NCBI GenBank assembly: GCA_964483805.1
Contig: CAZADH010000092.1
Span: forward strand, 1-20,059
Reading direction: 5' to 3'
DNA from: CAZADH01 sp964483805
Lineage (GTDB): Bacteria > Muiribacteriota > Ozemobacteria > Ozemobacterales > Ozemobacteraceae
DNA length: 20,059 nucleotides
Under the pieces are notes generated by a model. It was not told where the DNA came from and did not search any database. It saw only the letters and a program-made list of their open reading frames with translations. Shown here piece after piece: positions 14,333 to 20,059 of this stretch. Each line of letters opens with the position of its first letter. Positions within the stretch are counted from its first letter, which is position 1. The position numbers were made by a program, and so were the translations under genes.

Positions 14333-15484
14333 TCAGCGCGTGGCCGGCACGAGATCGATGAGCGTGACCTCGGGCGGCGCGAAAACGCGAATCGGCGGCC
14401 CATAGGTGCCGGCACCGCGGGTCAGATACAGTTGCGACCGCGACGACAGACGTGACAGACCCGTGGGCGGCAGCTTTTCAAACAGGCGGGTCAGCCAGTA
14501 GTGGATGACCGTCTGCCCGCCGTGTGTGTGGCCCGACACCTGCAGGTCGAAGCGGTCGAGGGTTGCCGAGGCTGCCTCCGGCCGGTGCCGGGCGACGATG
14601 ACGAACCGATCGGCCGGAATCTCGCCCAGCAAAGCCGCCTCCGAAGCGGTCGACAGGCTGCCGGAGGCGACGCGTGCCGAGTCGTTGAACCCGACCACCG
14701 TGACGAACGAGGCGACATCGCGCCGCTCGCCGCGCAAGAGGTCGAACCCGGCGCCACGCATGAACTCGTCGACGGTCGCGACGCCGACGTAATACTCATG
14801 ATTGCCCAGGATGGCGAACTTCCCCAGCGGCGGCCGGATGCGGGCCATGCGGGCCATGGGTGGCCCCGGATCGTCGAGAAAGACGTCGAGCAGATCGCCG
14901 GCGGTGACGAGCAGGTCGGGTTTGGCTTCCTCGACGAGGCGCATGATTTCGTCGAGGCGGCCGACATTGCCGAACATCTCGATATGCATGTCGGCAAAGG
15001 CGGCAACCCGCACACGAGTTCCGGCCGGAATGCGCGCGTCGGCGATCTCGATGCGCTCGACAACCGGGTGCGCTGCTTCATAATAGCCATACAATAGCAA
15101 TATAATTGGGATGACGAGATGGACGCGGCTTTCGTGGCGGGGCGTGGGGTCGAACCACCGACCACGTTTGCTCACCTGGGTGGGCAGATTGACGAGCGCC
15201 AATGTGACCGTCAGCGCCAGCGAGGTGAAGAAGAACAGGTAGACATACGCGGCCCAGTTGAACACCACGAACATCAGGCCCCGCTGCACCTCGACCACCG
15301 CGATGCGGTGGGCATTCTGGACCATGATCGGCGCCGCACACATGATCAGACACCAGGCGCCCAGGACGGCGAGGCCCCGCCCGGCAAGCAGCTCAGCGGT
15401 CTGCACCCGCCGCCACAGGAACCAGTGCGGCATGGCGCACAGCGCCAGCATGGTTGCATAGATGATCAACTGGGTCGAGGTCAC
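14333..15484 (-). CDS. Membrane-anchored calcineurin-like metallophosphoesterase (YkuE/YaeI-like)
   Basis: The 383-residue protein has four N-terminal membrane segments (about residues 5-24, 37-58, 70-97 and 121-139) followed by a metallophosphoesterase domain (about 157-345). All metal-binding motifs are visible: DMH (Asp165, His167), GDLLD (Asp197), GNHE (Asn228, His229), a later RHRPE (His300) and GHTHGG (His319, His321). Relatives of this architecture are annotated as phosphodiesterases or lipid phosphate hydrolases (LpxH/YaeI/YkuE group); the substrate is not predictable here. Depending on topology, the catalytic domain faces either the cytoplasm or the periplasm. The start is GTG at 15484 without an evident ribosome binding site; ATG at 15451 (residue 12) is possible but would cut into the first helix. 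It lies between a secreted-protein gene and gatC on the same strand. Confidence 0.93.
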   Translation of the reverse strand: MTSTQLIIYATMLALCAMPHWFLWRRVQTAELLAGRGLAVLGAWCLIMCAAPIMVQNAHRIAVVEVQRGLMFVVFNWAAYVYLFFFTSLALTVTLALVNLPTQVSKRGRWFDPTPRHESRVHLVIPIILLLYGYYEAAHPVVERIEIADARIPAGTRVRVAAFADMHIEMFGNVGRLDEIMRLVEEAKPDLLVTAGDLLDVFLDDPGPPMARMARIRPPLGKFAILGNHEYYVGVATVDEFMRGAGFDLLRGERRDVASFVTVVGFNDSARVASGSLSTASEAALLGEIPADRFVIVARHRPEAASATLDRFDLQVSGHTHGGQTVIHYWLTRLFEKLPPTGLSRLSSRSQLYLTRGAGTYGPPIRVFAPPEVTLIDLVPATR

Positions 15485-15527
15485 GGTTGGACGCCCAGCG
15501 TCGGCGGTCCGCTCAGCAGAGTGCCGC

Positions 15528-16409
15528 TCAGAACGGGCCGGTGATTTTCAGTTGCGAGCCGGCTTCGTAGCTGCCCTTTTTCACAGCGGTCACCTTCTGG
15601 CCGGCCTTGACGGCGATGGTGTATTTCAAACCGGGCGCCGGCGAGAAATCACCGGGCTTCTTCTCGATCATCGAGTTCTCGTCGGCCTTGCCCTCGACGA
15701 CGCAGAGATCGCGGCTCGTGTCGCTCGTGCGCACCCAGGCCAGCACCTCTTTGCCGTCGACAAGAACGCGAAACTCGGCGGCCTGGTAGGTCGACAGATA
15801 CGGCTCGATGGTCATGTCGCCGTCTTTCTTGGCAGTGAAGGTCTCGTCGTTGCCGCCCTTACCGGTACCGAGCACGTCATCGAGCGACCCGCCGGCCGCG
15901 CCGCCCCCCGCGGTGGTTGGCGGCTGCTGCTCGGTTCCGCTACCGGGTTTCTCGGTCGATTTGCTGAAGGTGAAGCTGACGAACGAGTACGATTTGCCGT
16001 CCTGCGCGCGCAGTTCGACAGTCGATTCGGGGGTCAGGGCGAAGACTCCCAGTGAAACCTTGGGGAACGTCGACCCACTGCTCGTATGCTGGTCGACCTC
16101 TTTGGCCAGTTTGCCGTCGACGTAATACAGTGCCCGGTTGCCGCGGTTGACGGTGGCCTTGAACTCGGCAATGATCTGGTACGTGCCCGACAGATTCGGC
16201 GTGCAGGTCATTGTGCCTTTGCGTTTTCCTGAGCCGACACTTTTCGAGGTGTAGGCCTGATACGAGATGTGCGCCCAGTCACCCACGAACTTCAGTCGTG
16301 ACCGGTCGGTGAACCGGATCTTCAGGTCGGCAGCGCTCGCCGCCTCGGTGAGACAAAACGCGAACAGGACCAGCCCGGCGATGACTGACAACGACATCTT
16401 GGTGCGCAT
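15528..16409 (-). CDS. Secreted protein with probable golvesin/CBD-like beta domain
   Basis: ATG at 16409 follows a strong GGGAGG site and gives 293 residues; the longer open frame adds an unlikely leader. Residues 1-26 are a Sec signal peptide (LVLFAFCLTEAASA, cut before ADLK). Residues about 38-150 read like a golvesin/Xly carbohydrate-binding-like beta sandwich: a Gly-Asp-Trp opening (FVGDWAHISYQAY), CTPNLSGTYQIIAEF, GNRALYYVDGKL, then SLGVFALTPESTVELRAQD and YSFVSFTF. I recognise the pattern, not a close homologue. A Gly/Thr/Pro-rich linker (151-175) leads to a second beta-rich domain (about 185-293) resembling bacterial pre-peptidase-type or jelly-roll modules (MTIEPYLSTYQAAEFRVLVD). It is probably periplasmic or exported, perhaps binding glycans. 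A TATCAT at 16464-16459 may be a -10 element. Its function is not known. Confidence 0.75.
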   Translation of the reverse strand: MRTKMSLSVIAGLVLFAFCLTEAASAADLKIRFTDRSRLKFVGDWAHISYQAYTSKSVGSGKRKGTMTCTPNLSGTYQIIAEFKATVNRGNRALYYVDGKLAKEVDQHTSSGSTFPKVSLGVFALTPESTVELRAQDGKSYSFVSFTFSKSTEKPGSGTEQQPPTTAGGGAAGGSLDDVLGTGKGGNDETFTAKKDGDMTIEPYLSTYQAAEFRVLVDGKEVLAWVRTSDTSRDLCVVEGKADENSMIEKKPGDFSPAPGLKYTIAVKAGQKVTAVKKGSYEAGSQLKITGPF

Positions 16410-16471
16410 TGGAACCTCCCGGGAATTCTTTGTGGGTATGGTATCGGCTGACAGGCACATGATAGCAGAGT

Positions 16472-16912
16472 TCAGCGCCTATCGCTGTCGATATGCCGTT
16501 CGACATCGGCGCCGGTGCCGATGACGACAAAGCCCTCTTCTGAAAAGTGCTCGTCGTAAGCGAATGCGTGTGTCAGTGCGTTTTCTTCCATCCAGACGAA
16601 GCTCGTGCAATCGACCAGGCTTACGGCGCGGCGTCCTCGCAAATCGAGGCGACGAAGTGCCTTCTCATGCAGTTTTTCATCGACCCAGTGCACGTTCAGA
16701 GCGGGGACGAAATCATGGTGAAACCGACGGGCGGCGTCGAGACCGACGCGGGCTTGCAGCAGGGCCATCGTTTCGAGAAGAACGTAGTTTGTCGTGCAGA
16801 GGTTGGCCGAGTGGGCGACGAGCGCCTTGAAACTCGCTGTGGCTCGGACATTCATGTAATCGTTGCGGACCAGGACGGCGAACAGGGCCGAGGTATCGAT
16901 GAAGAGCTTCAT
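16472..16912 (-). CDS. vapC: VapC-type PIN-domain toxin
   Basis: This is a 146-residue PIN-domain ribonuclease. It begins MKLFIDTSALFAVL, and the conserved acidic metal-binding residues can be placed: Asp6, Glu47 (LLETMALLQ), Asp101 (VSLVDCTSFVWM) and Asp120 (AFAYDEHF). By family knowledge VapC enzymes cleave RNA, often tRNA or rRNA, and are neutralised by the partner antitoxin. Its ATG overlaps the antitoxin stop codon (ATGA), and it has no separate strong ribosome binding site, so it depends on antitoxin translation. The active site looks intact. The next gene downstream starts 62 bases beyond its stop and has its own signals. Confidence 0.9.
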   Translation of the reverse strand: MKLFIDTSALFAVLVRNDYMNVRATASFKALVAHSANLCTTNYVLLETMALLQARVGLDAARRFHHDFVPALNVHWVDEKLHEKALRRLDLRGRRAVSLVDCTSFVWMEENALTHAFAYDEHFSEEGFVVIGTGADVERHIDSDRR

Positions 16913-17175
16913 CCGCGGCGCTTCTTTCGGGGGGGGGCGGCCGGTGCGGGTGGTTCCATGCCCAGGTAACTGTCGTGACGAATCGAGATGTCGTCCTCGT
17001 CGGCTGCAAACGCGCCGACCAGGCGCAGGGCCTTGCGGCTCGGCATTTCTTCTTCACGGCGCAGGCGATCGACCATCTTGCGAATGAGGGCCGATATCGA
17101 TTCGCCCGTCCGCCGCGAGAGCTGCTCGAGAAAGGTGTGTTGGTCCGGGGTCAACGAAATCTGGGTGCGGTTCAT
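16909..17175 (-). CDS. vapB: VapB-like ribbon-helix-helix antitoxin
   Basis: The 88-residue product starts at ATG 17175, preceded by GGAGG at five bases; an ATG 12 bases upstream precedes that site and is rejected. Residues 2-40 form a ribbon-helix-helix DNA-binding domain (RTQISLTPDQHTFLEQLSRR, then SISALIRKMVDRLRR). Residues 53-71 (RLVGAFAADEDDISIRHDSY) match the C-terminal toxin-binding segment common in RHH antitoxins paired with PIN toxins. The protein should bind operators in its own promoter as a VapBC complex. The C-terminus is odd: a Pro/Ala run followed by RKKRRG, encoded by a tract of nine C residues just before the vapC start. A +1 base change or a -1 slip there would fuse the two proteins. 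Confidence 0.88.
   Translation of the reverse strand: MNRTQISLTPDQHTFLEQLSRRTGESISALIRKMVDRLRREEEMPSRKALRLVGAFAADEDDISIRHDSYLGMEPPAPAAPPRKKRRG
16929..16937. repeat. Nine-base homopolymer (G on plus, C in vapB sense)
   Basis: Nine identical bases encode part of AAPP near the vapB C-terminus, 16 bases before the vapC ATG. It is the longest homopolymer I noticed in the window. Tracts of this length are prone to replication and transcription slippage, and also to sequencing error. Confidence 0.85.
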
Positions 17176-17193
17176 GGCGTCCTCCATTGGTGC

Positions 17194-17225
17194 ATTACAT
17201 CATAACTCCTACATTATTACATCAT
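17194..17225. promoter_or_regulatory. Operator-like direct repeats at the vapBC promoter
   Basis: ATTACATCAT occurs at 17194-17203 and 17216-17225, with starts 22 bp apart (about two helical turns). The second copy overlaps the -10 element and the first lies in the expected transcript leader. This layout suits an RHH antitoxin that binds tandem sites and represses its own promoter. It also makes the region AT-rich compared with its surroundings. Confidence 0.55.
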
Positions 17226-17241
17226 GATGGAACAGAGTCAA
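17213..17241 (-). promoter_or_regulatory. vapBC promoter
   Basis: On the minus strand TTGACT (17241-17236) and AATAAT (17218-17213) each match the sigma-70 consensus at five of six positions and are separated by 17 bp. Transcription would start near 17206, about 30 bases before the vapB ATG and upstream of its GGAGG site. It is the best consensus promoter in the window. Confidence 0.65.
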
Positions 17242-17267
17242 GCGAGGACAGCAAGAGGATGACTCTG
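17233..17267. repeat. 8-bp perfect inverted repeat upstream of vapBC
   Basis: CAGAGTCA (17233-17240) and TGACTCTG (17260-17267) are exact complements separated by 19 bp. The first arm covers most of the vapBC -35 element. It may be a second regulator site or a transcript hairpin of unknown use. Confidence 0.5.
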
Positions 17268-17297
17268 GATGGCCGCCGTATCAAGACAAAGTATTGC

Positions 17298-17317
17298 CCG
17301 GCAGTGCCTGTTGCCGG
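17298..17317 (-). terminator. Hairpin downstream of the 615-residue TPR gene
   Basis: CCGGCA (17298-17303) pairs with TGCCGG (17312-17317) around an eight-base loop. It starts about 18 bases after the stop codon of the TPR gene on the minus strand and is followed there by GCAATACTTTGTCTTG, only partly T-rich. It is a plausible but weak terminator. Confidence 0.4.
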
Positions 17318-17334
17318 CCGCGTGTCGGCCAGGC

Positions 17335-19182
17335 TCAGTTGCCGAGTTGTTTCTTCAATGAGTCGAGGGCTTGGCGGGCCGAGATGCTCAGCTCATCGCA
17401 TTTTGCGTATGCCTGCTGCACGGTGGTGCGGGCCTCGGCGGCCCGGTTGGCGCGGGCGTAGGCCTGGGCAAGTGCCACGTAACCCTCGCCGGCCCTCGGT
17501 TGCAGTTTCACGACCTCGAGGGCTTCGTTGATGCCGCGAAAGGTATCACCGGCTTCGGTACACACCTGCGACAGGGCGATGCGAAACCCCGCATGGCGCG
17601 GTTCGCAACGAATCGCCTCATCGAGGGCCCGGATCGCCTCGGGATACCGCCGCATCTGTTTCATGATCGTCGCCAGGCACTGGTGCGCCGCTCCCGATCC
17701 GGGCGCGAGCCGTACCGCATTGCGGCACACCGTCTCGGCGCCGGCAAGATCGCCGTAGTTCTGCAACTCGATCGCACAGGCGAGCTGGGTCTGCGCATTG
17801 GTGGCGCCGTCACGGGCCCGCTTTTTGATCTCGGCGATCATCGGCGCGAACTCTGGTTTGATCGGTGGCACCGTGGTTGCGCCACCCGACGGATCGCGCG
17901 AACCCGATCCCTGTTCGTCGCTGCCGGTGGTCGACTTGGCGTCGATCTCAGCCTGAAGAGCCTTGCGGGCGGCCTCCTCCTCGATCAGGCGCGCACACGC
18001 CTCGATCAATGACTGCGCATCGATCTTCAATGCCTGGTCTTTGAGGTTGGGCAAGACTTGTTCCATGTTATCGTGGGCGGCCCGGAAGTCACCGTTCAAG
18101 AAGAGCGCGAACGCTTTCATGAACAGGGCGTCTTCTGTTGAACCGCGGCCGGCAATCGCCTTTTCGATCGCAGCGAAGGTGCCGCCATCGTCATGCGCGA
18201 GCAGTGAGCGGTCTTGCAACACCGAGATGCGCAGGAAGCGAAACGCCGTGTCGAGGCGTCCCAGGCGATGGGCAGCGATGGCGGCGCGAAACAGCACCTG
18301 GGGACCATGGATGCCGCTTGGGGGTTGCGTCTTGGCCCGCACGGCCTTCTCGAGGTGGTCGAGACCTTCGGGACCGCGCTTCAACTGCCCCAGAACCTCG
18401 GCGATGGCCCAGTGAGCCTGGCCGTTCTCTGGCTGTTGGCTCAGACTCCTCTCGAGTCGCGGCAACGCTTCGTCAGGCTTGCCGATCGCGGTGAAAAACC
18501 GGCCCAGTTCGAAGTTGTAGCGGGCCTTGCCGCCGTGCCGCGCCTCGCCCTTCTCGAGAACATCGGTCAGTTCCTCGGGGTTCTTGGGCCGCCAGCCGCT
18601 GCGAAACAACACGTAGAAGCATTCTTCGTTGTCGTCGTCGGCGTTGACGGCCTCGAGACTGCTGGCGATTGCCAGTGCCGCGTTCTTCTGGGCATTGGCG
18701 ACCCGGGCCAGGCCGAGCGAAACCCTGGCTTTTGTCGCGTTCGACAGCGAGCGATTTCGCAAAGCCTGATACTGGCCATGAGCCTTGTCCCAGTTCGCTT
18801 GGGCCTCGAAAACTGCGGCGAGTTGCAGGCAGAGATCGTTCGATCGTTTGCCCTCGGGAACCCTCGAGCATGCCTGCACGGCCGCGGCGTGGTCTTTGAG
18901 CCGGACCAGGGCCGCGCAGCGGATGGTCTGGACCTCGTCATTGTCGCCGTCTTTCCAGGGGTCGAGGGCTGTCAGCACCTCGCGATCGGCACCACGTTTT
19001 TCGGCATCTCTGGCTCTTTTCAGTGCCTCATCGAAACCCACCCGAGCGGCGTTGGCCACCGCCGGTTTGCCTCTTGCGGTCGATGTCGCCGGCACGGCGT
19101 CATTTCGCCCCAGAGCCGAGATGAGGGCCCAGGACGAAAGCAGCGCCAGCAACACGAGCAGCGGGATGCCGAGGTTTTTCAT
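17335..19182 (-). CDS. Membrane-anchored TPR protein (615 aa)
   Basis: The N-terminus carries a single hydrophobic segment (residues 5-24, GIPLLVLLALLSSWALISAL), acting as a signal anchor or uncleaved signal, with the rest probably in the periplasm. Two TPR-rich regions follow. The first is degenerate, about residues 50-390 (for example RYNFELGRFFTAIGKPDEAL and AHWAIAEVLGQLKRGPEGL). The second is clearer, about 455-615 (LACAIELQNYGDLAGAETVC, CLATIMKQMRRYPEAIRALD, ALAQAYARANRAAEARTTV). They are joined by an Ala/Glu helix and a Ser/Gly/Thr-rich linker (about 415-440). No catalytic domain is visible. AAGGAT lies seven bases before the ATG as a modest ribosome binding site. It is probably an envelope scaffold or assembly factor; its partners are unknown. 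It is divergent from the CHASE2 gene. Confidence 0.88.
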   Translation of the reverse strand: MKNLGIPLLVLLALLSSWALISALGRNDAVPATSTARGKPAVANAARVGFDEALKRARDAEKRGADREVLTALDPWKDGDNDEVQTIRCAALVRLKDHAAAVQACSRVPEGKRSNDLCLQLAAVFEAQANWDKAHGQYQALRNRSLSNATKARVSLGLARVANAQKNAALAIASSLEAVNADDDNEECFYVLFRSGWRPKNPEELTDVLEKGEARHGGKARYNFELGRFFTAIGKPDEALPRLERSLSQQPENGQAHWAIAEVLGQLKRGPEGLDHLEKAVRAKTQPPSGIHGPQVLFRAAIAAHRLGRLDTAFRFLRISVLQDRSLLAHDDGGTFAAIEKAIAGRGSTEDALFMKAFALFLNGDFRAAHDNMEQVLPNLKDQALKIDAQSLIEACARLIEEEAARKALQAEIDAKSTTGSDEQGSGSRDPSGGATTVPPIKPEFAPMIAEIKKRARDGATNAQTQLACAIELQNYGDLAGAETVCRNAVRLAPGSGAAHQCLATIMKQMRRYPEAIRALDEAIRCEPRHAGFRIALSQVCTEAGDTFRGINEALEVVKLQPRAGEGYVALAQAYARANRAAEARTTVQQAYAKCDELSISARQALDSLKKQLGN

Positions 19183-19203
19183 GGTGTGATCCTTGCCGCT
19201 GCC

Positions 19204-19209
19204 ATTCTA
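19204..19209 (-). promoter_or_regulatory. -10-like element for the 615-residue TPR gene
   Basis: TAGAAT on the minus strand, 21 bases before the ATG, matches the -10 consensus at five of six positions. The nearest -35 candidate (TTGCAG) is 19 bp away and weak. Confidence 0.35.
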
Positions 19210-19274
19210 CCAAAAATGCCGTGCGGCCCTGCAAGCGCGCAGGTCTCGCCGAGTTGGCCTGCTGTCGGCCGATC

Positions 19275-19303
19275 TTGTGTCGCCGGGGCCAAGACGCTAC
19301 GAT
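19275..19303 (+). promoter_or_regulatory. Candidate promoter for a leaderless CHASE2 transcript
   Basis: TTGTGT (19275-19280) and TACGAT (19298-19303) are separated by 17 bp, and the -10 ends exactly six bases before the ATG at 19310. No ribosome binding site is present. This is the third such arrangement in the window. Confidence 0.45.
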
Positions 19304-19309
19304 GAGCGC

Positions 19310-20059
19310 ATGGAATCGGGACCCGCTGGGCGTTCATCGCCGACCCCACGACTCTACCTGCTGGGGCGATTCGGCCAGTTCATGAAGCTCGGTGCCGGCC
19401 GGACGCTCTTCGGCTGGATCGTGTTCTTCTATCTGACGCTCGCTCTGATCCCGGCTCTGGTGGCTCCGCTCGAATGGAAGCTGTACGATCTCGTGTCCCG
19501 GCGTGAAGCGGTCGACCAGGTTCCCGATCCGTCGCTCGTTGTCGTCGGCATCGATGCGCAGACCCTCGACTGGGCGGGCCAGTCGTGGCCGTGGGGCCCC
19601 GACCTGTGGCGCGCTGTTCTTGCCCGTCTCCGGTCGTTTTCACCCCAATGCATCGTGGTGACGCTGCCGGGCCAGTTCGCCTTCGGCACCGACCACCAGC
19701 CACTGCCGGCGTGGGCAGAAGGTCTCATCGACACAAATCCGGTGTCGGGTCGTTTGCACCCCCCGCAACGTGCGCAGGTGGGTCCCGTGCCGGTCATGAT
19801 CCGGGTTTTGTCGCGTCGTGACGACCTCGCCGTAGAGGCCGTCGCCGCCGCCGCATCGGCTGCGGCCGACCTCGGTTGTGTCGACGAGCGGATCTATCTC
19901 GTCCCTGAAAGTGACAACCTCATCCGTCGCGTGTCGGTGCCCGGCGGACTCGTTCGCGGAATGGTGCCGACCATGGCCAGCGCTGCGACCGAGGCCTGGC
20001 CGTCCCGTTGGTTGGCGTTTCGCAAAGGGGGCGGGGGCATTCCGGTCTGGTCGCTCGCG
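19310..20059 (+). CDS. CHASE2-domain sensor protein, N-terminal part (3' end outside window)
   Basis: The frame is open from ATG at 19310 to the right edge (250 codons, no stop). A membrane segment lies at about residues 33-53 (LFGWIVFFYLTLALIPALV). It is followed by the start of a CHASE2 extracytoplasmic sensor domain: EWKLYDLVSRR, then SLVVVGIDAQTLDWAG (75-90) and WPWG (93-96), which correspond to the family's VxIDxxSL and WPWxR motifs. The usual glycine-alanine/DilF segment appears as SPQCIVVTLPGQFAF. By family knowledge CHASE2 is followed by about three membrane helices and a cytoplasmic output domain (adenylate cyclase, kinase, phosphatase or GGDEF), which lies outside the window. An ATG at 19302 is in another frame. 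The start has no ribosome binding site; a leaderless transcript is likely. Confidence 0.8.
   Translation, partial: MESGPAGRSSPTPRLYLLGRFGQFMKLGAGRTLFGWIVFFYLTLALIPALVAPLEWKLYDLVSRREAVDQVPDPSLVVVGIDAQTLDWAGQSWPWGPDLWRAVLARLRSFSPQCIVVTLPGQFAFGTDHQPLPAWAEGLIDTNPVSGRLHPPQRAQVGPVPVMIRVLSRRDDLAVEAVAAAASAAADLGCVDERIYLVPESDNLIRRVSVPGGLVRGMVPTMASAATEAWPSRWLAFRKGGGGIPVWSLA

Noticed and set aside
15509..15531. Direct repeat CCGCTCAG, 15 bp apart, at the stop of the golvesin-like gene
   Set aside because: Short and partly coding; no associated signal.
16504..16523. CATCGGC/GCCGATG hairpin near the 3' end of vapC
   Set aside because: It lies inside the coding region 30 bases before the stop and has no T-tract; GC-rich codons explain it sufficiently.
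18214..19305. 363-codon plus-strand open frame opposite the membrane TPR gene
   Set aside because: Antisense shadow without domain signature; the TPR pattern is on the minus strand.
1..20059. CRISPR array, insertion sequence, prophage or defence island
   Set aside because: No regularly spaced repeats, transposase, integrase, phage structural or Cas-like proteins were seen; vapBC is the only mobile-type module.

Overview
The window looks like a chromosomal segment of a GC-rich (about 60-65 % by eye) Gram-negative-type bacterium. The evidence is prepilin-like proteins, several Sec signal peptides, a membrane anti-sigma factor with an extracytoplasmic FecR domain, a CHASE2 protein, and a contiguous gatC-gatA-gatB operon (which implies indirect amidation of Gln- and/or Asn-tRNA). 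No rRNA, ribosomal protein or tRNA is present to fix the taxonomy. A deep-branching, TPR-rich and pilin-rich lineage such as Candidatus Riflebacteria would fit, but that is a weak guess. There is no CRISPR array, prophage, transposase or integron. Fifteen protein genes are supported, two of them cut by the window edges, plus one possible leader peptide.

Layout. Positions 1-2482 (minus): a type IV prepilin-like gene (cut at its 3' end) overlapped by the 3' end of a 731-residue pseudopilin-like protein, with a candidate leaderless promoter upstream. Positions 2655-3773 (minus): an unrecognised secreted protein, followed downstream by a strong hairpin. Positions 3913-5681 (minus): an ECF sigma factor translationally coupled to a zinc-finger/transmembrane/FecR anti-sigma factor. 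Positions 5682-5990: a 309-bp divergent intergenic region. Positions 5991-7338 (plus): an unrecognised exported protein and a putative molybdenum-carrier (YpsA-like Rossmann) protein. Positions 7339-9304 (plus): a CPA2 cation:proton antiporter with an RCK domain, preceded by a compactly foldable leader of about 120 nt and a seven-codon upstream ORF. Positions 9488-10783 (minus): a TPR-only protein, convergent with the antiporter. Positions 10966-14193 (minus): gatC-gatA-gatB. Positions 14333-16409 (minus): a membrane metallophosphoesterase and a secreted protein with a golvesin-like domain. Positions 16472-17175 (minus): a vapBC-type toxin-antitoxin pair with a well-defined promoter and operator-like repeats. 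Positions 17335-19182 (minus): a membrane-anchored TPR protein. Positions 19310-20059 (plus): the N-terminal part of a CHASE2 sensor.

Most operons look like ordinary housekeeping or envelope functions. The points worth a second look are these: a nine-C tract near the end of vapB, where a single-C expansion or a -1 ribosomal slip would fuse antitoxin and toxin in frame; the leader RNA of the antiporter gene; three genes whose start codon lies exactly six bases after a TANNNT element, which suggests leaderless transcripts; and an over-represented ATTGTAT/ATACAAT motif.
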